A stretch of DNA of 64,000 nucleotides from Halobacillus fulvus (GCA_004078665.1 SCFO01000001.1:212377-276376); one strand, 5' to 3'. Shown: positions 47,237 to 59,044, counted from the stretch's first letter. Numbers and translations: made by a program. The notes: generated from the sequence alone by a model not told the origin.

Positions 47237-49561
47237 ATGTTACAAAGTAAGATGAAATGGAATTTTACATATAGCGGAGAATCAGACCAGAATCTTGGAA
47301 CTCAAGGACTTACTCCTCTTACTCAACAAATGCTGAGCAAGCGGGATATTGTCTCACCAGAAGCGGTGCAACAGTTTTTGAATCCTTCTGTTGAAGACCT
47401 GCACGATCCGTTCCTTATGGAAGATATGTCTAAAGCCGTCGAACGCGTGAAAACGGCGATTAATGAACAGGAACCCGTGCTTGTTTTTGGAGATTATGAT
47501 GCCGACGGAGTAAGCTCTACTACCTTAATGGTTGAAGCGCTGAGAGAAGCAGGGGCTGTCTGTGACTTTTATATTCCGAACCGTTTTACGGAAGGATATG
47601 GTCCAAATGAAGCAGCCTTCCAGTTCGCAGCGGACTCTGGGTATTCAGTGATCATTACGGTTGACACAGGTATTGCAGCTATCCATGAAGCAGAGGTAGC
47701 AAAAAATCTAGGGATCGATTTGATCATTACCGACCACCACGAAGTTCAGGAGCAGCTTCCCGATGCTTTTGCTATTATTCATCCGAAAACATCCAGTCAT
47801 TATCCTTTTCAGGAGCTGGCAGGCGTAGGGGTGGCCTTTAAGTTTGCGGAGGCTTTGCTGGGGAGATTCCCGAAAGAATATCTGGACTTGGCGGTAATCG
47901 GTACGATCGCAGACCTTGTACCACTTCATGGTGAAAATAGAGTACTGGCGGCGATTGGACTTGAGGCCATCTCCCGTTCCAAACGGCCAGGGATTTTAGC
48001 GTTAAGAAAAGTTTGTGGAATTGAAGGAGATATAGATGAAGAGACCATTGGGTTTACGATTGGTCCAAGAATGAATGCGGTGGGCAGGCTTCAGGATGCA
48101 GCCCCTGCTGTCGATCTTCTTTTATCTGAAGATTTGGAGGAAGCCGCTCATATCGCCTCCTTCATCGATCAGCTCAATCAGGAGAGACAAAAAATTGTAG
48201 CCGATATCGCGAAAGAGGCTGAACAGATGATGGCAGAACGAGAAGATACGGATAATGTCATCATAGTCGCGAAAGAAGGCTGGAATCCTGGCGTTCTCGG
48301 CATTGTAGCCTCCAAACTAGTCCGCCAGTTTGACCGTCCAGCGATTGTGCTTGGCCTTGATTCGGAAAAAGGTGAAGCAAAAGGATCAGCCCGTAGCATT
48401 GATGCGTTCGATTTATTCACCAATTGCATGGAAGTCAGGCATCGCTTCCTCCATTTTGGAGGACACGCACAGGCCGCAGGGATGACACTTAAAATAGAAG
48501 AAATCGACCATTTACGGAAAGACTTGAATAGACTGGCGGATGAAAAACTGTCAGAAGAGGACTATCAACAGGTGCTTGAAATTGAATCCACGGTTGAACT
48601 GGAGAAGATTTCCATGCGCCAAATTGAAGAAGTGAATCAGCTACGTCCATTCGGAATGGGGAATCCTAAACCGTTATTTCATATTAAGCACACCCCGAAA
48701 GAGATCCGGTTAATTGGCAGTAGGAAAAACCACTTGAAGTTTCAATTTCAAAAAGAAGGGGCCAAGCTTGACGGAATTGCTTTTGGTATGGGAGATCTCT
48801 ATCCTCACTTAGCCCCTTCAGATACATTAGAGCTTGTGGGAGAACTGGGGATTAATGAATGGAACGGTCGTAAAAACCTTCAGATCATGATTAAAGATCT
48901 CTGTGTAAACGAATGGCAGCTATTTGATATGCGCGGTTCAAGACACATTGAAAAGCAATTGGTCGTTCCTGAAGGAGAAAAGTATGAGGCGTTGACGTTT
49001 CAAGGAACGAACCAAGCCCCTCACCAGCTTCCGATTAAGTCTCCGGAACAATTGAATGATGGTGAACAGCTGGATGGTCTTGTGCTTGTTGATCTGCCGG
49101 AAACATTAGAATCACTTGAGCAATTGATGAATCGCATCTCCGCAGGGAAAATCTTTGTCTGTTACCGGGTGGAGGAGAGCACGTTTCTAAAAACATGGCC
49201 ATCGAGAGACCATTTCAAATGGTTTTATGGTATGCTGTTGAAGCGAAAGCAATTCGACCTGAAAAAAGATACGGAACTTCTTGCTAAAAAGCGTGGTTGG
49301 GATCATTCAATGGTTGATTTTATTTCGAAGGTGTTTTTTGAACTTGATTTTGTTACAATAGAGAATGGACTTGTGACTCCAAATTCACAGCCATCAAAAA
49401 AAGATTTGACAGAATCAGAACTATACCGACAAAGAGAAGAACAGCTGCGAATCGAACGGACGCTGTATTACTCTACTTATAAAGAGTTGAAGGACTGGTT
49501 CAATCAATTTTTGAAGCAACAGTCAAAGACCGTCAAGGAGGAAATATATCATGGACTATAA
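47237..49561 (+). CDS. recJ: Single-strand DNA exonuclease RecJ
   Basis: A 774-residue 5'-3' exonuclease for repair and recombination. DHH motifs [18 protein letters not shown] and TDHHEVQ are intact, followed by DHHA1 with GGHAQAAGM. The C-terminal 200 residues are the extra domain seen in Bacilli. ATG 47237 follows GGGGTGA; longer frame rejected because it spans the promoter. Confidence 0.96.
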   Translation: MLQSKMKWNFTYSGESDQNLGTQGLTPLTQQMLSKRDIVSPEAVQQFLNPSVEDLHDPFLMEDMSKAVERVKTAINEQEPVLVFGDYDADGVSSTTLMVEALREAGAVCDFYIPNRFTEGYGPNEAAFQFAADSGYSVIITVDTGIAAIHEAEVAKNLGIDLIITDHHEVQEQLPDAFAIIHPKTSSHYPFQELAGVGVAFKFAEALLGRFPKEYLDLAVIGTIADLVPLHGENRVLAAIGLEAISRSKRPGILALRKVCGIEGDIDEETIGFTIGPRMNAVGRLQDAAPAVDLLLSEDLEEAAHIASFIDQLNQERQKIVADIAKEAEQMMAEREDTDNVIIVAKEGWNPGVLGIVASKLVRQFDRPAIVLGLDSEKGEAKGSARSIDAFDLFTNCMEVRHRFLHFGGHAQAAGMTLKIEEIDHLRKDLNRLADEKLSEEDYQQVLEIESTVELEKISMRQIEEVNQLRPFGMGNPKPLFHIKHTPKEIRLIGSRKNHLKFQFQKEGAKLDGIAFGMGDLYPHLAPSDTLELVGELGINEWNGRKNLQIMIKDLCVNEWQLFDMRGSRHIEKQLVVPEGEKYEALTFQGTNQAPHQLPIKSPEQLNDGEQLDGLVLVDLPETLESLEQLMNRISAGKIFVCYRVEESTFLKTWPSRDHFKWFYGMLLKRKQFDLKKDTELLAKKRGWDHSMVDFISKVFFELDFVTIENGLVTPNSQPSKKDLTESELYRQREEQLRIERTLYYSTYKELKDWFNQFLKQQSKTVKEEIYHGL

Positions 49562-50063
49562 AGAGCATATTGCCATCGTAGAAGATTGGCCGAAAGAAGG
49601 AGTGCAATTCAAGGATATCACTCCACTGATGGATAATGGTCCAGCATTTAAATCAGCAGTTGACGAAATTGTTGAATATGCTAAGAAACAGGATATTGAT
49701 ATCGTAGTAGGACCGGAAGCGCGTGGCTTTATCGTTGGCTGCCCCGTTTCTTATGCGTTGGAAATCGGGTTTGCCCCTGTTCGCAAAGAAGGCAAACTTC
49801 CGAGAGAAACAATCAAGGTCGACTATGGTTTAGAATACGGTAGTGATGTTTTAACGATTCATAAAGATGCGATCAAGCCTGGACAGCGCGTGTTGATTAT
49901 CGATGATCTCCTCGCAACCGGAGGTACGATTGAAGCGACGATCGAATTGGTGGAACAGCTAGGTGGAGAAGTTGCCGGCTGCGCATTTCTTATTGAATTG
50001 ACATACTTAAATGGCCGTGACAAACTTGATGGCTATGACGTATTAACTTTAATGCAATATTAA
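49551..50063 (+). CDS. apt: Adenine phosphoribosyltransferase
   Basis: Salvages adenine to AMP using PRPP. The 170-residue protein has the PRPP motif [13 protein letters not shown] and VGPEARGFI. It overlaps the recJ end by 11 bases with AAGGAGG inside recJ. Confidence 0.97.
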   Translation: MDYKEHIAIVEDWPKEGVQFKDITPLMDNGPAFKSAVDEIVEYAKKQDIDIVVGPEARGFIVGCPVSYALEIGFAPVRKEGKLPRETIKVDYGLEYGSDVLTIHKDAIKPGQRVLIIDDLLATGGTIEATIELVEQLGGEVAGCAFLIELTYLNGRDKLDGYDVLTLMQY

Positions 50064-50069
50064 TCCAGG

Positions 50070-50106
50070 AAAGAGAGTGCCCTCATACAGGGCGCTCTTT
50101 GTTTTA
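50070..50106 (+). terminator. Terminator of recJ-apt
   Basis: An interrupted stem (50070-50083 with 50089-50100) and a T-rich tail. Confidence 0.75.
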
Positions 50107-50207
50107 CACCAGAGTGGTAATGATTTTTTCTTTACATTTTTTATACTTTTTTTGATAATGATAAACAAATATAAATTTTAGTAAGTCAAAGAAAACAGGG
50201 TGATTGA

Positions 50208-52412
50208 ATGGCTAAAGATACAGTTCTAACTGCTGAAGAGGTCATAGAGCAGGCTGGTCAGTACTTAAATGAATCGGACGTCGCTTTTATACGTAAAGCC
50301 TATGAGTTTGCTGAAAAAGCCCATAGTCAGCAGTTTCGTAAATCAGGCGAACCTTACATTATCCATCCCATTCAGGTTGCTGGGATCCTTGTGAATTTAG
50401 AAATGGATCCGGAGACGATTGCTGGAGGGTTTCTTCATGATGTAGTAGAAGATACAGAGGTTACGTTAGAAGAGATTGAAGAAGCTTTCAATAAAGAGGT
50501 GGCCCTTCTTGTAGACGGGGTAACCAAACTCGGGAAAATTAAATATAAATCGAAAGAAGCGCAGCAAGCAGAGAATCACCGCAAAATGTTCGTGGCTATG
50601 GCGAAAGATATTCGCGTTATCCTGATCAAACTGGCGGATCGTCTGCACAATATGAGAACGTTGAAGCACCTCCCGGCAGAAAAACAGCGACGGATCTCTA
50701 ATGAGACGATTGAGATTTTCGCCCCGCTTGCCCATCGTCTCGGGATTTCAACGATTAAGTGGGAGCTTGAAGATACGGCTCTTCGATATTTAAACCCACA
50801 ACAATATTATCGAATTGTTCATTTAATGAAGCAAAAACGTAATGAACGGGAGTCTTATATCGAAGAGGTCATCGATGAAATTCGCGAGCAACTCCATGAT
50901 GTGAATATTAAAGCTGATTTGAATGGACGACCGAAGCATTTATATAGTATTTATCGTAAAATGGTGCTGCAAAATAAGCAGTTCAATGAAATCTATGACT
51001 TGTTAGCCGTTAGAATTACTGTCGAAAGTATAAAGGATTGTTACGCTGTTCTTGGAATTATTCATACTTGCTGGAAACCGATGCCAGGTCGCTTTAAAGA
51101 TTACATTGCGATGCCGAAACCGAATTTATATCAATCACTCCATACGACGGTGATCGGTCCTAAAGGTGACCCATTGGAAGTGCAAATCCGTACACACGAA
51201 ATGCATGAAATCGCAGAATACGGAATTGCCGCACACTGGGCTTATAAAGAAGGAAAACAGCTTTCAAGCGGCCAGTCCTTCGAGGAAAAGTTAACGTGGT
51301 TCAGAGAGATTTTAGATTGGCAAAGTGAAACACATGATGCTGAAGAGTTTATGGAATCTCTTAAGGTCGATTTATTTTCTGATATGGTCTATGTGTTTAC
51401 GCCAAAAGGGGACGTCATCGAACTCCCTTCAGGATCGGTTCCGATCGATTTTGCATACCGGATCCATACGGAAGTAGGGAACAAGACCATCGGTTCGAAA
51501 GTGAACGGAAAAATGGAGCCGCTTGATTACAAACTTCAGACGGGTGATATCTTAGAAATCATGACGTCGAAGCATTCTTACGGACCTTCTAAAGACTGGA
51601 TCAAGCTGGCTCAAACGTCCCAGGCAAAGAATAAAATCAGGCAATTTTTCAAGAAGCAGCGAAAAGATGAGAACATCGCTAAAGGAAAAGAGCTGGTGGA
51701 AAATGAAATCCGTAATTTTGGGATCCAGCCAAAAGATGTTTTTACAACGGATAATTTAAAACGTGTGTCGGAGAAATTTAATTTCTCTAATGAAGAAGAT
51801 ATGTTTGCAGCGGTCGGTTATCAAGGAATTACAGCCGCACAAATCGCTACCCGATTAACCGAGAAGCTGCGGAAACAGAGACAACAGCAGCAAGACTTGG
51901 AACAAACTCTCGCAGACGTCAGTACAACGGAGATCAAGACTCCATCTAGGAAAGGGAAAAAGGATTCAGGGGTACGCGTAGAAGGTGTAGACAACCTTCT
52001 CGTCCGGTTATCTAAGTGCTGTAATCCTGTCCCTGGAGATGAAATCGTTGGCTACATTACGAAAGGGAGAGGCGTTTCTGTTCACCGTACAGACTGCCCG
52101 AATGTCCATACCGAAGAAGCCGAAAATCGTCTACTTCCGGTCAAATGGGAGACATCTGTCACGGATTCCAAGCAATATCACGTAGATCTTGAAATTTGGG
52201 GATATGACCGAAGAGGGCTGTTGAACGAGGTGCTGCAGGCTGTAAATGAAACGAAAACGAATATTACAGCCGTCTCTGGTAAATCCGATCGGAATAAGAT
52301 GGCGACGATTCATATTACGATTCTGATTCAGAATACGAATCATCTCAGACGAATTGTTGAGCGGATTAAGCAGATACAGGAAGTCTATACAGTAAGACGT
52401 GTGATGCAGTAA
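50208..52412 (+). CDS. relA: Bifunctional (p)ppGpp synthetase/hydrolase Rel
   Basis: Controls the stringent response. The 734-residue protein has the HD hydrolase domain (HDVVEDT near 72), the synthetase domain ([12 protein letters not shown] and YQSLHTTV), TGS ([14 protein letters not shown]), zinc-finger/helical region with CCNPVPGD, and ACT domain. Both active sites look intact, so it is the long bifunctional type. In Bacilli it precedes dtd as here. Confidence 0.96.
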   Translation: MAKDTVLTAEEVIEQAGQYLNESDVAFIRKAYEFAEKAHSQQFRKSGEPYIIHPIQVAGILVNLEMDPETIAGGFLHDVVEDTEVTLEEIEEAFNKEVALLVDGVTKLGKIKYKSKEAQQAENHRKMFVAMAKDIRVILIKLADRLHNMRTLKHLPAEKQRRISNETIEIFAPLAHRLGISTIKWELEDTALRYLNPQQYYRIVHLMKQKRNERESYIEEVIDEIREQLHDVNIKADLNGRPKHLYSIYRKMVLQNKQFNEIYDLLAVRITVESIKDCYAVLGIIHTCWKPMPGRFKDYIAMPKPNLYQSLHTTVIGPKGDPLEVQIRTHEMHEIAEYGIAAHWAYKEGKQLSSGQSFEEKLTWFREILDWQSETHDAEEFMESLKVDLFSDMVYVFTPKGDVIELPSGSVPIDFAYRIHTEVGNKTIGSKVNGKMEPLDYKLQTGDILEIMTSKHSYGPSKDWIKLAQTSQAKNKIRQFFKKQRKDENIAKGKELVENEIRNFGIQPKDVFTTDNLKRVSEKFNFSNEEDMFAAVGYQGITAAQIATRLTEKLRKQRQQQQDLEQTLADVSTTEIKTPSRKGKKDSGVRVEGVDNLLVRLSKCCNPVPGDEIVGYITKGRGVSVHRTDCPNVHTEEAENRLLPVKWETSVTDSKQYHVDLEIWGYDRRGLLNEVLQAVNETKTNITAVSGKSDRNKMATIHITILIQNTNHLRRIVERIKQIQEVYTVRRVMQ

Positions 52413-52433
52413 GGAAAAAGGGGTTTTTAAAAA

Positions 52434-52880
52434 ATGAGAGCTGTCGTGCAAAGAGCCGCAGGGGCATCTGTCGAAGTGAACGAGAACGAGGTGGGTGCCA
52501 TCAATCATGGACTTGTCGTCCTGATCGGTGTCACTCATGAAGATACAGAAGAGGATGCGCGTTATCTGGCTAAGAAAATTCCATTTCTTCGCATTTTCGA
52601 AGATGAGAATGAGAAGATGAATCGATCGTTGGTAGATGTGCAGGGCAAAATGCTCAGCATCTCCCAATTTACGTTATACGGAGACTGTCGGAAAGGGAGG
52701 CGCCCGAATTTTATGGGAGCAGCTAAACCGGACCACGCAGAGAAGTTATATGAAGCGTTTAATTCTTTCGTCGAAAGCGAAGGTGTGCAAGTAGAAACAG
52801 GCGAATTCGGCGCCATGATGAACGTTCAGCTTACGAATTCGGGTCCCGTCACTCTTGTTATAGACAGTCAAGATCGCTAA
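52434..52880 (+). CDS. dtd: D-aminoacyl-tRNA deacylase
   Basis: Removes D-amino acids from tRNA. The 148-residue protein has [17 protein letters not shown] and the cross-subunit motif NSGPVT. It follows rel by 21 bases. Confidence 0.96.
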   Translation: MRAVVQRAAGASVEVNENEVGAINHGLVVLIGVTHEDTEEDARYLAKKIPFLRIFEDENEKMNRSLVDVQGKMLSISQFTLYGDCRKGRRPNFMGAAKPDHAEKLYEAFNSFVESEGVQVETGEFGAMMNVQLTNSGPVTLVIDSQDR

Positions 52881-52917
52881 AAAAGGTTGCTCCTGATTCA
52901 TCAGGGGCAACCTTTTT
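52880..52917. terminator. Bidirectional terminator between dtd and the amidase gene
   Basis: A stem of more than 15 bp with an internal bulge, A-rich and T-rich flanks, between convergent genes. Confidence 0.85.
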
Positions 52918-52921
52918 AGTT

Positions 52922-54439
52922 TTAACGGGAGAAATATTGGATTAAACCATTTGTAATCCCTGTGCTGACTCTATTCTGATAAGAAGAAGTACGGATTTCC
53001 TGTTCTTCTCGTGCATCAGAAACAAATCCTAATTCAAGCAGAACAGCGGGTTTGTTATTATTCCGAATGACATAAAAGCTTCCATGTTTTATCCCGCGGT
53101 CTCTTAATCCTGTAGACTTGATCATTGCGTTTTGAATCGATGAGGCCAGCGTCTTAGACTGATCATGATAGTAATAGCTGCTGATCCCTCTAGCCGCTAT
53201 GTTCCGTGGGGCACTATTATAATGAACACTTATGAACGCGTCAGCCTTGGACTGGTTCGAATAGTAGCTCCTGTACGTTAAGGAAATATACTGATCAGAA
53301 CTGCGGGTCATCAGAACCTTGGCCCCTTTACTCTCCAAATGACTTTTCAATGTTTGCGCTGTACTTAACGTCAATGTCTTTTCGTAAGATCCTGCTCTGC
53401 CTACTGCGCCCGGGTCTCTTCCGCCGTGGCCGGCATCAACAACAATGGTCTTTCCGCTAAGGTTTCCTGAAAGGGCTGGAGATGAAGGGGCGTTTTGTCC
53501 CTTAGTCTCCGTGACGATCCAGGCCGCAACAAAAGCTGTCCCGTTGTTGTATTTAATTTTGTACCATTGGCCCTGCTTCTCGATCACTTCAAATGATTGG
53601 CCTTTGTTTGCACTTCCGATCACTCTGTAAGTTGTGGAAGGACCGCTTCTGAGGTTCGTACCGTTATACTCTAAAGTGACCTTTGAAGGATTCTGAGCGG
53701 CAGGTGTCGTACTCGTCTGATTTACCTTGTTTACAAGCCAACCAGCTACCCAGCCGGTTTGGCCTCCGTTAAGTCTGATGAGATACCAGCGGTTTTTTTC
53801 TTCTATGTAGTCATAAACTTGGCCGTTATACACCTTAGAAAGAATTTTACCGTTTGTTGAATTCTGGCTTCGAACATTTAGGACAGCTGTTCCGACTTTA
53901 ACTTTACCCATAGCTTTTCCGGTGGATGATTCAGGCTCTTTCTTCTCTGGTTCCTGTGAAGGAGTGGAAGCCTTTTGGGCAAGGTATCCTTTATGGACCC
54001 AGCCTTTCACAGCTCCTTTTTGGATGAGAACCCAGCTTCCCTGTTGTTTTTCCGGGTTTACTGTGTCATTCTTCATCAGGTAGCCTTGGACCGTTCCTTG
54101 CATTCCAGGGGCAGATCGTATCCTTAAATAGTCCACCTTCGAATAGGAATGGCCAGTCGAAACTTGAGAACTTTGTTTCACTTTCGTCAGCCATTTAGCT
54201 ACCCATACTTCTTTGTTTTTCCACTTAATCTTTAACCAATTGTTTTGTTCGGCTAAGATTGGGTAAGACTGATTGGTATGGACTTGACCGACTCGTTCGT
54301 AGTTCGTTCCAGGCCCTGTTCGGACATTAAGGTGATCCACCTCGATGATTGCTTCATCTGCTTTCGCAATTTGAGGCGCAAATAGCCATGCGGCAGATGA
54401 TAATAAAACAAAAAGTAACAAGATACAAGTTTTTTGCAC
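52922..54439 (-). CDS. N-acetylmuramoyl-L-alanine amidase with four SH3 domains (YrvJ-like)
   Basis: A 505-residue secreted wall hydrolase. A signal peptide (1-28) is followed by four bacterial SH3 repeats, each starting LNVRTGPG-like (VDHLNVRTGPGTNYERVG, VDYLRIRSAPG, AVLNVRSQN, GTNLRSGPST), and a C-terminal Amidase_3 domain with the zinc and catalytic residues (VVDAGHGGRDPG, EKTL, SVHYN, LLELGF). GTG 54439 follows GGAGGTG; the upstream ATG at 54457 comes before that site. B. subtilis yrvJ lies in the same place. Confidence 0.92.
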   Translation of the reverse strand: MQKTCILLLFVLLSSAAWLFAPQIAKADEAIIEVDHLNVRTGPGTNYERVGQVHTNQSYPILAEQNNWLKIKWKNKEVWVAKWLTKVKQSSQVSTGHSYSKVDYLRIRSAPGMQGTVQGYLMKNDTVNPEKQQGSWVLIQKGAVKGWVHKGYLAQKASTPSQEPEKKEPESSTGKAMGKVKVGTAVLNVRSQNSTNGKILSKVYNGQVYDYIEEKNRWYLIRLNGGQTGWVAGWLVNKVNQTSTTPAAQNPSKVTLEYNGTNLRSGPSTTYRVIGSANKGQSFEVIEKQGQWYKIKYNNGTAFVAAWIVTETKGQNAPSSPALSGNLSGKTIVVDAGHGGRDPGAVGRAGSYEKTLTLSTAQTLKSHLESKGAKVLMTRSSDQYISLTYRSYYSNQSKADAFISVHYNSAPRNIAARGISSYYYHDQSKTLASSIQNAMIKSTGLRDRGIKHGSFYVIRNNNKPAVLLELGFVSDAREEQEIRTSSYQNRVSTGITNGLIQYFSR

Positions 54440-54539
54440 ATACACACCTCCAAACATCTATCGTTCAATATTCGACACATTTAACACAATGTCCTTTTTT
54501 TTATTAGGCAGGTTTCAATAAAAAAATAGAGAGGTAGTC

Positions 54540-54569
54540 TTGACATTTCCGTTACAAAGGCTATATGAT
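54540..54569 (+). promoter_or_regulatory. Sigma-A promoter of hisS-aspS
   Basis: TTGACA (54540-54545) and TATGAT (54564-54569) with an 18-base spacer, upstream of the T-box leader. Confidence 0.75.
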
Positions 54570-54599
54570 AATAATCAATTCTATAATGATTCGACAAAA

Positions 54600-54839
54600 A
54601 CCATTGAGGAAAAGAGTAGCTCAGACCCACATAGTCAGAGAGGAAATGCCAAGGCTGCAAGCATTTCTGTATGATGGCTGAGTGAAAGACATTTCTTAGG
54701 TTCTGTATCGAAATGAGTAGGTACAGACGTACACAGGCGTTAACTGTTTAAGTGGGAGTCAATTTGATTCCAATTAGGGTGGCAACGCGGTATTCCCGTC
54801 CCTTTTCTAAATGATTAGAAAAGGGACGGGAATTTTTTT
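54600..54839 (+). ncRNA. T-box leader of hisS-aspS with Asp specifier
   Basis: The T-box AGGGTGGCAACGCGG lies at 54776-54790 and the terminator at 54792-54839. Stem I begins with AGGAAA (54607-54612) paired to TTTCTT (54692-54697), with CTCAG/CTGAG above. The internal loop between them holds GAC followed by A at 54688-54691: a codon for Asp. The tRNA-binding bulge TGGC (54780-54783) fits a G discriminator, as in tRNA-Asp and not tRNA-His. Uncharged tRNA-Asp should therefore open the operon. Confidence 0.9.
54792..54839 (+). terminator. T-box terminator
   Basis: A perfect 18-bp stem (54792-54809 with 54816-54833) and seven T, the terminator arm of the T-box switch. Confidence 0.93.
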
Positions 54840-54881
54840 GTGGTAAGAAATGGATTCGGATGGTTGAAGGAGGAAATGAAA

Positions 54882-56162
54882 ATGAGTATGAATGCGCCAC
54901 GTGGTACGCAGGATATCCTTCCTGGCAGTTCAGAAAAATGGCAATTTGTAGAACAGCAATTGACGGACTTATGCCGTCGCTATAATTATAAAGAAATTCG
55001 CACACCGATTTTTGAACATACGGAGCTTTTTCAAAGAGGTGTAGGAGATAGCACGGATATCGTTCAAAAGGAAATGTACACGTTTGAGGACAGAGGTGGA
55101 AGAAGCATCACACTTCGACCGGAAGGTACAGCTTCCGTCGTTCGTTCTTTTGTTCAAAACAAAGTGTATGGCCTACCAAATCAGCCGACGAAATATTATT
55201 ACATTGGGCCGATGTTCCGTTACGAACGTCCTCAACAAGGACGTCAGCGTCAGTTCGTACAATTCGGCATTGAAGCGCTAGGGAGTGACGATCCTGCAAT
55301 TGATGCAGAAGTATTGGCACTTGCTCTCGGTTCTTATCAGGAGCTCGGACTTCGATCCTTAAAGCTCGTTCTGAACAGCCTTGGCGACCAGGAAAGTCGG
55401 GAAGCGCATCGGGCAGCGTTGGTCCGTCACTTTGAACCTCATCGTGGGGAATTGTGTTCAGATTGCCAAGTCCGTCTCGATCAAAACCCTTTACGCGTGC
55501 TCGATTGCAAAAAGGATCGAAATCACCCGGCCATGTCGACAGCACCTTCCATTTTGGATTACTTAAATGACTACTCCAAAAATTATTTCGAGCAAGTTAA
55601 AGTCTATTTAGATGAAATGGGCATCGAGTATGTGATCGATCCAAATCTTGTACGCGGACTTGATTATTACAATCACACGGCGTTTGAAATTATGAGTGAA
55701 GCAGAAGGGTTCGGAGCGATTACTACCTTAAGTGGTGGTGGACGTTATACAGGTCTTGTTCAAGAAGTAGGTGGGCCGGAAACGTCCGGTATCGGATTTG
55801 CTATGAGCATTGAACGTCTTCTAATGGCACTTGAAGCAGAAGGTATCGAACTTCCGATTGATGAAGAGCTTGATACGTACGTAGTTGCTTTAGGAGATGA
55901 AGCTGAGAAAGCTGCTGTCCGCCTTACTTACAACCTTCGTAAGGCTGGCGTCCAAGTCGACAAAGATTACCTTGGGAAGAAGATGAAAGCCCAGTTTAAA
56001 GCAGCGGATCGCCAAGGAGCTAAATATGTACTTGTCTTAGGTGATCAGGAGTTAGAGAATAACCGAATAAATGTGAAAGATATGAGTACTGGGGAACAAA
56101 AAGAGATTTCATTAGACGACGTTGTAGAGTATATGAAGGAAAGGTTAACAGGAGGGGAATAA
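54882..56162 (+). CDS. hisS: Histidyl-tRNA synthetase
   Basis: A class II synthetase of 426 residues. Motif 1 region [15 protein letters not shown], motif 2 ([20 protein letters not shown]), His-specific [12 protein letters not shown] and motif 3 GGGRYTGL are present. ATG 54882 lies eight bases after GAAGGAGG; upstream starts would overlap this site or the terminator. One base separates its stop from aspS. Confidence 0.97.
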   Translation: MSMNAPRGTQDILPGSSEKWQFVEQQLTDLCRRYNYKEIRTPIFEHTELFQRGVGDSTDIVQKEMYTFEDRGGRSITLRPEGTASVVRSFVQNKVYGLPNQPTKYYYIGPMFRYERPQQGRQRQFVQFGIEALGSDDPAIDAEVLALALGSYQELGLRSLKLVLNSLGDQESREAHRAALVRHFEPHRGELCSDCQVRLDQNPLRVLDCKKDRNHPAMSTAPSILDYLNDYSKNYFEQVKVYLDEMGIEYVIDPNLVRGLDYYNHTAFEIMSEAEGFGAITTLSGGGRYTGLVQEVGGPETSGIGFAMSIERLLMALEAEGIELPIDEELDTYVVALGDEAEKAAVRLTYNLRKAGVQVDKDYLGKKMKAQFKAADRQGAKYVLVLGDQELENNRINVKDMSTGEQKEISLDDVVEYMKERLTGGE

Positions 56163-56163
56163 T

Positions 56164-57933
56164 ATGGAACGAACAAAATGTGGATCGTTACGTAAAGACC
56201 ATTTGCAACAGCAGGTAACCTTGAAAGGATGGGTTCAGAAGCGACGTGACCTCGGCGGTTTGATTTTCATCGACTTAAGAGACCGTTCTGGTATAGTACA
56301 AGTCGTCTTCAACCCAGAGACGTCTGAAGAAGCATTAAAAGCGGCGGAGGAAGTCCGTAGTGAGTATGTCCTTGAAATCCACGGGGAAGTGGTCGCTCGT
56401 GACGAGCAAACGATCAATCCAAACCTCGGAACTGGGGAGGTGGAAGTCGCAGCACACGAAGTAACCATTTTGAGCAAGTCCAAAACACCACCATTCATGA
56501 TTGAGAATCAGAGCGAGGTGTCTGAAGACATTCGTCTCAAATACCGTTACTTAGACCTTCGTAGAAAAGAAATGCAGGAAACTTTTAAACTTCGTCATCA
56601 AGCAACACAAGTGATCCGTAACTTCTTGAATGATGAAGAGTTTCTTGAGATGGAAACTCCGATGCTTACGAAAAGCACCCCGGAAGGAGCGCGTGATTAT
56701 CTCGTCCCAAGTCGGGTTCATGAAGGAGCGTTTTACGCACTTCCACAGTCCCCGCAGCTGTTTAAACAGTTGCTGATGGTATCCGGCTTCGAAAAATACT
56801 ATCAGTTTGCCCGTTGTTTCCGGGATGAAGATCTTCGAGCTGATCGTCAGCCTGAATTCACACAAATAGATATCGAAACTTCTTTCCTTTCTAAAGATGA
56901 AATCATGGCGATGACCGAACGCATGATGGTCCGCGTGATGAAAGAAGTGAAAGGAATCGATGTCAAGACGCCGTTTCTTCGTATGCCGTATCATGAAGCA
57001 ATGGAGCGTTTCGGTTCAGATAAACCGGATACCCGCTTCGGCCTTGAACTTGTAAATATTTCTGAGGAAGTCAAAGATTCTGGCTTCAAAGTATTCAGCG
57101 GAGCGGTTTCTTCAGGTGGCCAAGTCAGTGCCATCAATGTGGAAGGACAAGCGGATGAGTTTTCTCGTAAAGACATTGATCAGCTGACAGAAGATGTGAA
57201 AGTATACGGTGCAAAAGGGTTAGCCTGGTTGAAGGTGAAGGAAGGCGGATTGAACGGTCCGATTGCGAAGTTCTTCTCTGAAGAAGAGGCGTCCACACTG
57301 TTAACGAAGCTTGAGGCAAAAGACGGAGACTTGTTATTGTTTGTCGCTGACCATACGTCCGTTGTCCAGGACAGCCTAGGTGCTCTTCGTCAGAAACTAG
57401 GACGGAAGCTTGGTTTGATTGATGACAGCAAGTTTAACTTCCTGTGGGTAACCGATTGGCCGTTATTTGAATACGACGAGGAGGAGGGCCGCTATTTTGC
57501 CGCTCACCATCCATTCACAATGCCTGCAGAAGAAGATAAAGATCAACTCTCGACGAATCCAAAAGACGTTCGTGCCGAAGCGTACGATATCGTTCTGAAT
57601 GGCTATGAGCTAGGCGGCGGATCTCTTCGTATTTATCAAAAAGAACTTCAGGATCAGATGTTCGAAGTGCTTGGCTTTACGAAAGAAGAAGCGCAGGAAC
57701 AATTCGGATTCCTTCTTGAAGCTCTTGAGTATGGTACACCACCGCACGGCGGAATCGCACTCGGATTTGACCGGTTCATCATGCTCCTTGCTGGCCGTAC
57801 AAACCTGAGAGATACGATTCTGTTTCCGAAAACGGCATCGGCTGCTGACCCGATGACAGAGGCTCCGGGATTCGTCAGCGAAGACCAACTGGATGAACTC
57901 CACTTAAAACTAAAGTCGAAAAAAGGCGAATAA
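56164..57933 (+). CDS. aspS: Aspartyl-tRNA synthetase
   Basis: A 589-residue bacterial-type class II synthetase. An OB-fold anticodon domain ([20 protein letters not shown]) is followed by the catalytic core with [14 protein letters not shown] and GIALGFDR, and the bacterial GAD insert. Asp charging is cytoplasmic. It is cotranscribed with hisS under the T-box. Confidence 0.97.
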   Translation: MERTKCGSLRKDHLQQQVTLKGWVQKRRDLGGLIFIDLRDRSGIVQVVFNPETSEEALKAAEEVRSEYVLEIHGEVVARDEQTINPNLGTGEVEVAAHEVTILSKSKTPPFMIENQSEVSEDIRLKYRYLDLRRKEMQETFKLRHQATQVIRNFLNDEEFLEMETPMLTKSTPEGARDYLVPSRVHEGAFYALPQSPQLFKQLLMVSGFEKYYQFARCFRDEDLRADRQPEFTQIDIETSFLSKDEIMAMTERMMVRVMKEVKGIDVKTPFLRMPYHEAMERFGSDKPDTRFGLELVNISEEVKDSGFKVFSGAVSSGGQVSAINVEGQADEFSRKDIDQLTEDVKVYGAKGLAWLKVKEGGLNGPIAKFFSEEEASTLLTKLEAKDGDLLLFVADHTSVVQDSLGALRQKLGRKLGLIDDSKFNFLWVTDWPLFEYDEEEGRYFAAHHPFTMPAEEDKDQLSTNPKDVRAEAYDIVLNGYELGGGSLRIYQKELQDQMFEVLGFTKEEAQEQFGFLLEALEYGTPPHGGIALGFDRFIMLLAGRTNLRDTILFPKTASAADPMTEAPGFVSEDQLDELHLKLKSKKGE

Positions 57934-57961
57934 AATCCTGCTTTAAAACGTGGTCTAATTC

Positions 57962-57990
57962 TTGATAAGGCTATATATATGTGCTATGAT
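57962..57990 (+). promoter_or_regulatory. Sigma-A promoter of 6S RNA
   Basis: TTGATA (57962-57967) and TATGAT (57985-57990) with a 17-base spacer, followed by the 6S RNA sequence. Confidence 0.75.
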
Positions 57991-57999
57991 GACCTTACA

Positions 58000-58211
58000 A
58001 ATCAAATAGATCAATCCTGATGTGTACGTTGTTTGAATGTACGTTTTGACCGAACATTTATGAGAAGGGAGCCTGGTGTTTCCACATGGAATGCACGCCT
58101 CTTAACCATCACTGATGGGAGGACGCAAGAAATGTGGAACAGGGCACCCACCTGCCTGGAGCGGGTTCAAAACTCATTAAACACAACGGCACGATTGGGA
58201 TTGGTCTTTTT
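58000..58211 (+). ncRNA. ssrS: 6S RNA (6S-1, BsrA type)
   Basis: 6S RNA binds the sigma-A RNA polymerase by mimicking an open promoter. Blocks shared with B. subtilis 6S-1 are visible: CCTGATGTGTACGTTG, TTTTGACCGAACATTT, GGGAGCCTGG and GGGCACCCACCTG, GGTTCAAAACTCATT. The closing helix 58009-58017 pairs with 58198-58206, followed by five T. B. subtilis has bsrA next to aspS too. The 5' end may be processed, so ends are approximate. Confidence 0.93.
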
Positions 58212-58231
58212 GATTTGGCTATTACATAACG

Positions 58232-58272
58232 AAAAACATCCGCATGAAATTCTATTTCATGCGGATGTTTTT
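58232..58272. terminator. Terminator downstream of 6S RNA
   Basis: A perfect 19-bp stem (58232-58250 with 58254-58272), A-rich and T-rich at its base. It can also serve the convergent rsfA-like gene. Confidence 0.88.
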
Positions 58273-58312
58273 TTATAGCCGATCTCAGCTTCTACATGTT
58301 TATTGAAAAATG

Positions 58313-58942
58313 TTACCTCGCGATATTTTCAAGGTTTCCGTTTTTCTCCATCCGGAATTGTGGCTTATAACTATCGCCTGAATCATCGAACATCACCATT
58401 TTCCGTGCTCGGTCCATAATCTCGATCAAAGACTGATAATCTTCTGTTACGGCATCGAGCTGTTGGTTTAGGCGGCGATTTTGTTCCATTATTCGCTCGT
58501 TCTCCTTCTCCAACTTTTGCAGCTGCTGGTCAGAAGAGGTCTTCTGCTGCAACTGCTTCAAAAAGTCAATTACATCTGCAAGCTCCATTTCTTTATGAGA
58601 GGAAACAGGTGCTGGTTCCTCTGTTTTCGGCTGCGGTTCCTCGACATGATCGAGCGTATGATTATAATAGACTGGTGAGGCTGAGAAAGTCGTGCTCTTT
58701 TTTGCTTCCTCACGTTTTCTTTCTTTGCGCTGCTTCTTCGCAAGTTCCACGGCCTGTTCATACTTCTGGCGGACTTCTGCATTCCACCGGAATCCACAGG
58801 CGGCAGAGGTACGGTTCAGAACATCACCGACTTCGTCGAATGCCCTAAGCTGCGTACTTCCTTCCCGTATATGTCGCAAAACGGTTTCTGCTAATAATAG
58901 ATCATCTTCATGAGACCAGGCATCTTGTCTTACTTTCGGCAT
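58313..58942 (-). CDS. rsfA: RsfA-type Myb-like transcription regulator
   Basis: A 209-residue protein with an N-terminal Myb/SANT-like DNA-binding domain (WSHEDDLLLAETVLRHIREGS, SAACGFRWNAEVR) and a C-terminal coiled coil (about 130-185). RsfA tunes sigma-F genes in the forespore. AGGAGTGAAGG lies before the ATG. It may be RsfA or a paralog such as YlbO, so the symbol is tentative. At this place B. subtilis has yrvM (tcdA) instead. Confidence 0.75.
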   Translation of the reverse strand: MPKVRQDAWSHEDDLLLAETVLRHIREGSTQLRAFDEVGDVLNRTSAACGFRWNAEVRQKYEQAVELAKKQRKERKREEAKKSTTFSASPVYYNHTLDHVEEPQPKTEEPAPVSSHKEMELADVIDFLKQLQQKTSSDQQLQKLEKENERIMEQNRRLNQQLDAVTEDYQSLIEIMDRARKMVMFDDSGDSYKPQFRMEKNGNLENIAR

Positions 58943-59044
58943 ATATCCTTCACTCCTGTGACTTTCTATAATCAGAATCTCTGATATAGAAAGGTAGTTT
59001 TTCAGATTTACCTATAGCTTAGCCAACAGGAGAGTAAAATATAC

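Noticed and set aside
58033-58278. 81-residue open frame after aspS
   Set aside because: It lies almost wholly in 6S RNA and its terminator, and the conserved bases are those of the RNA.
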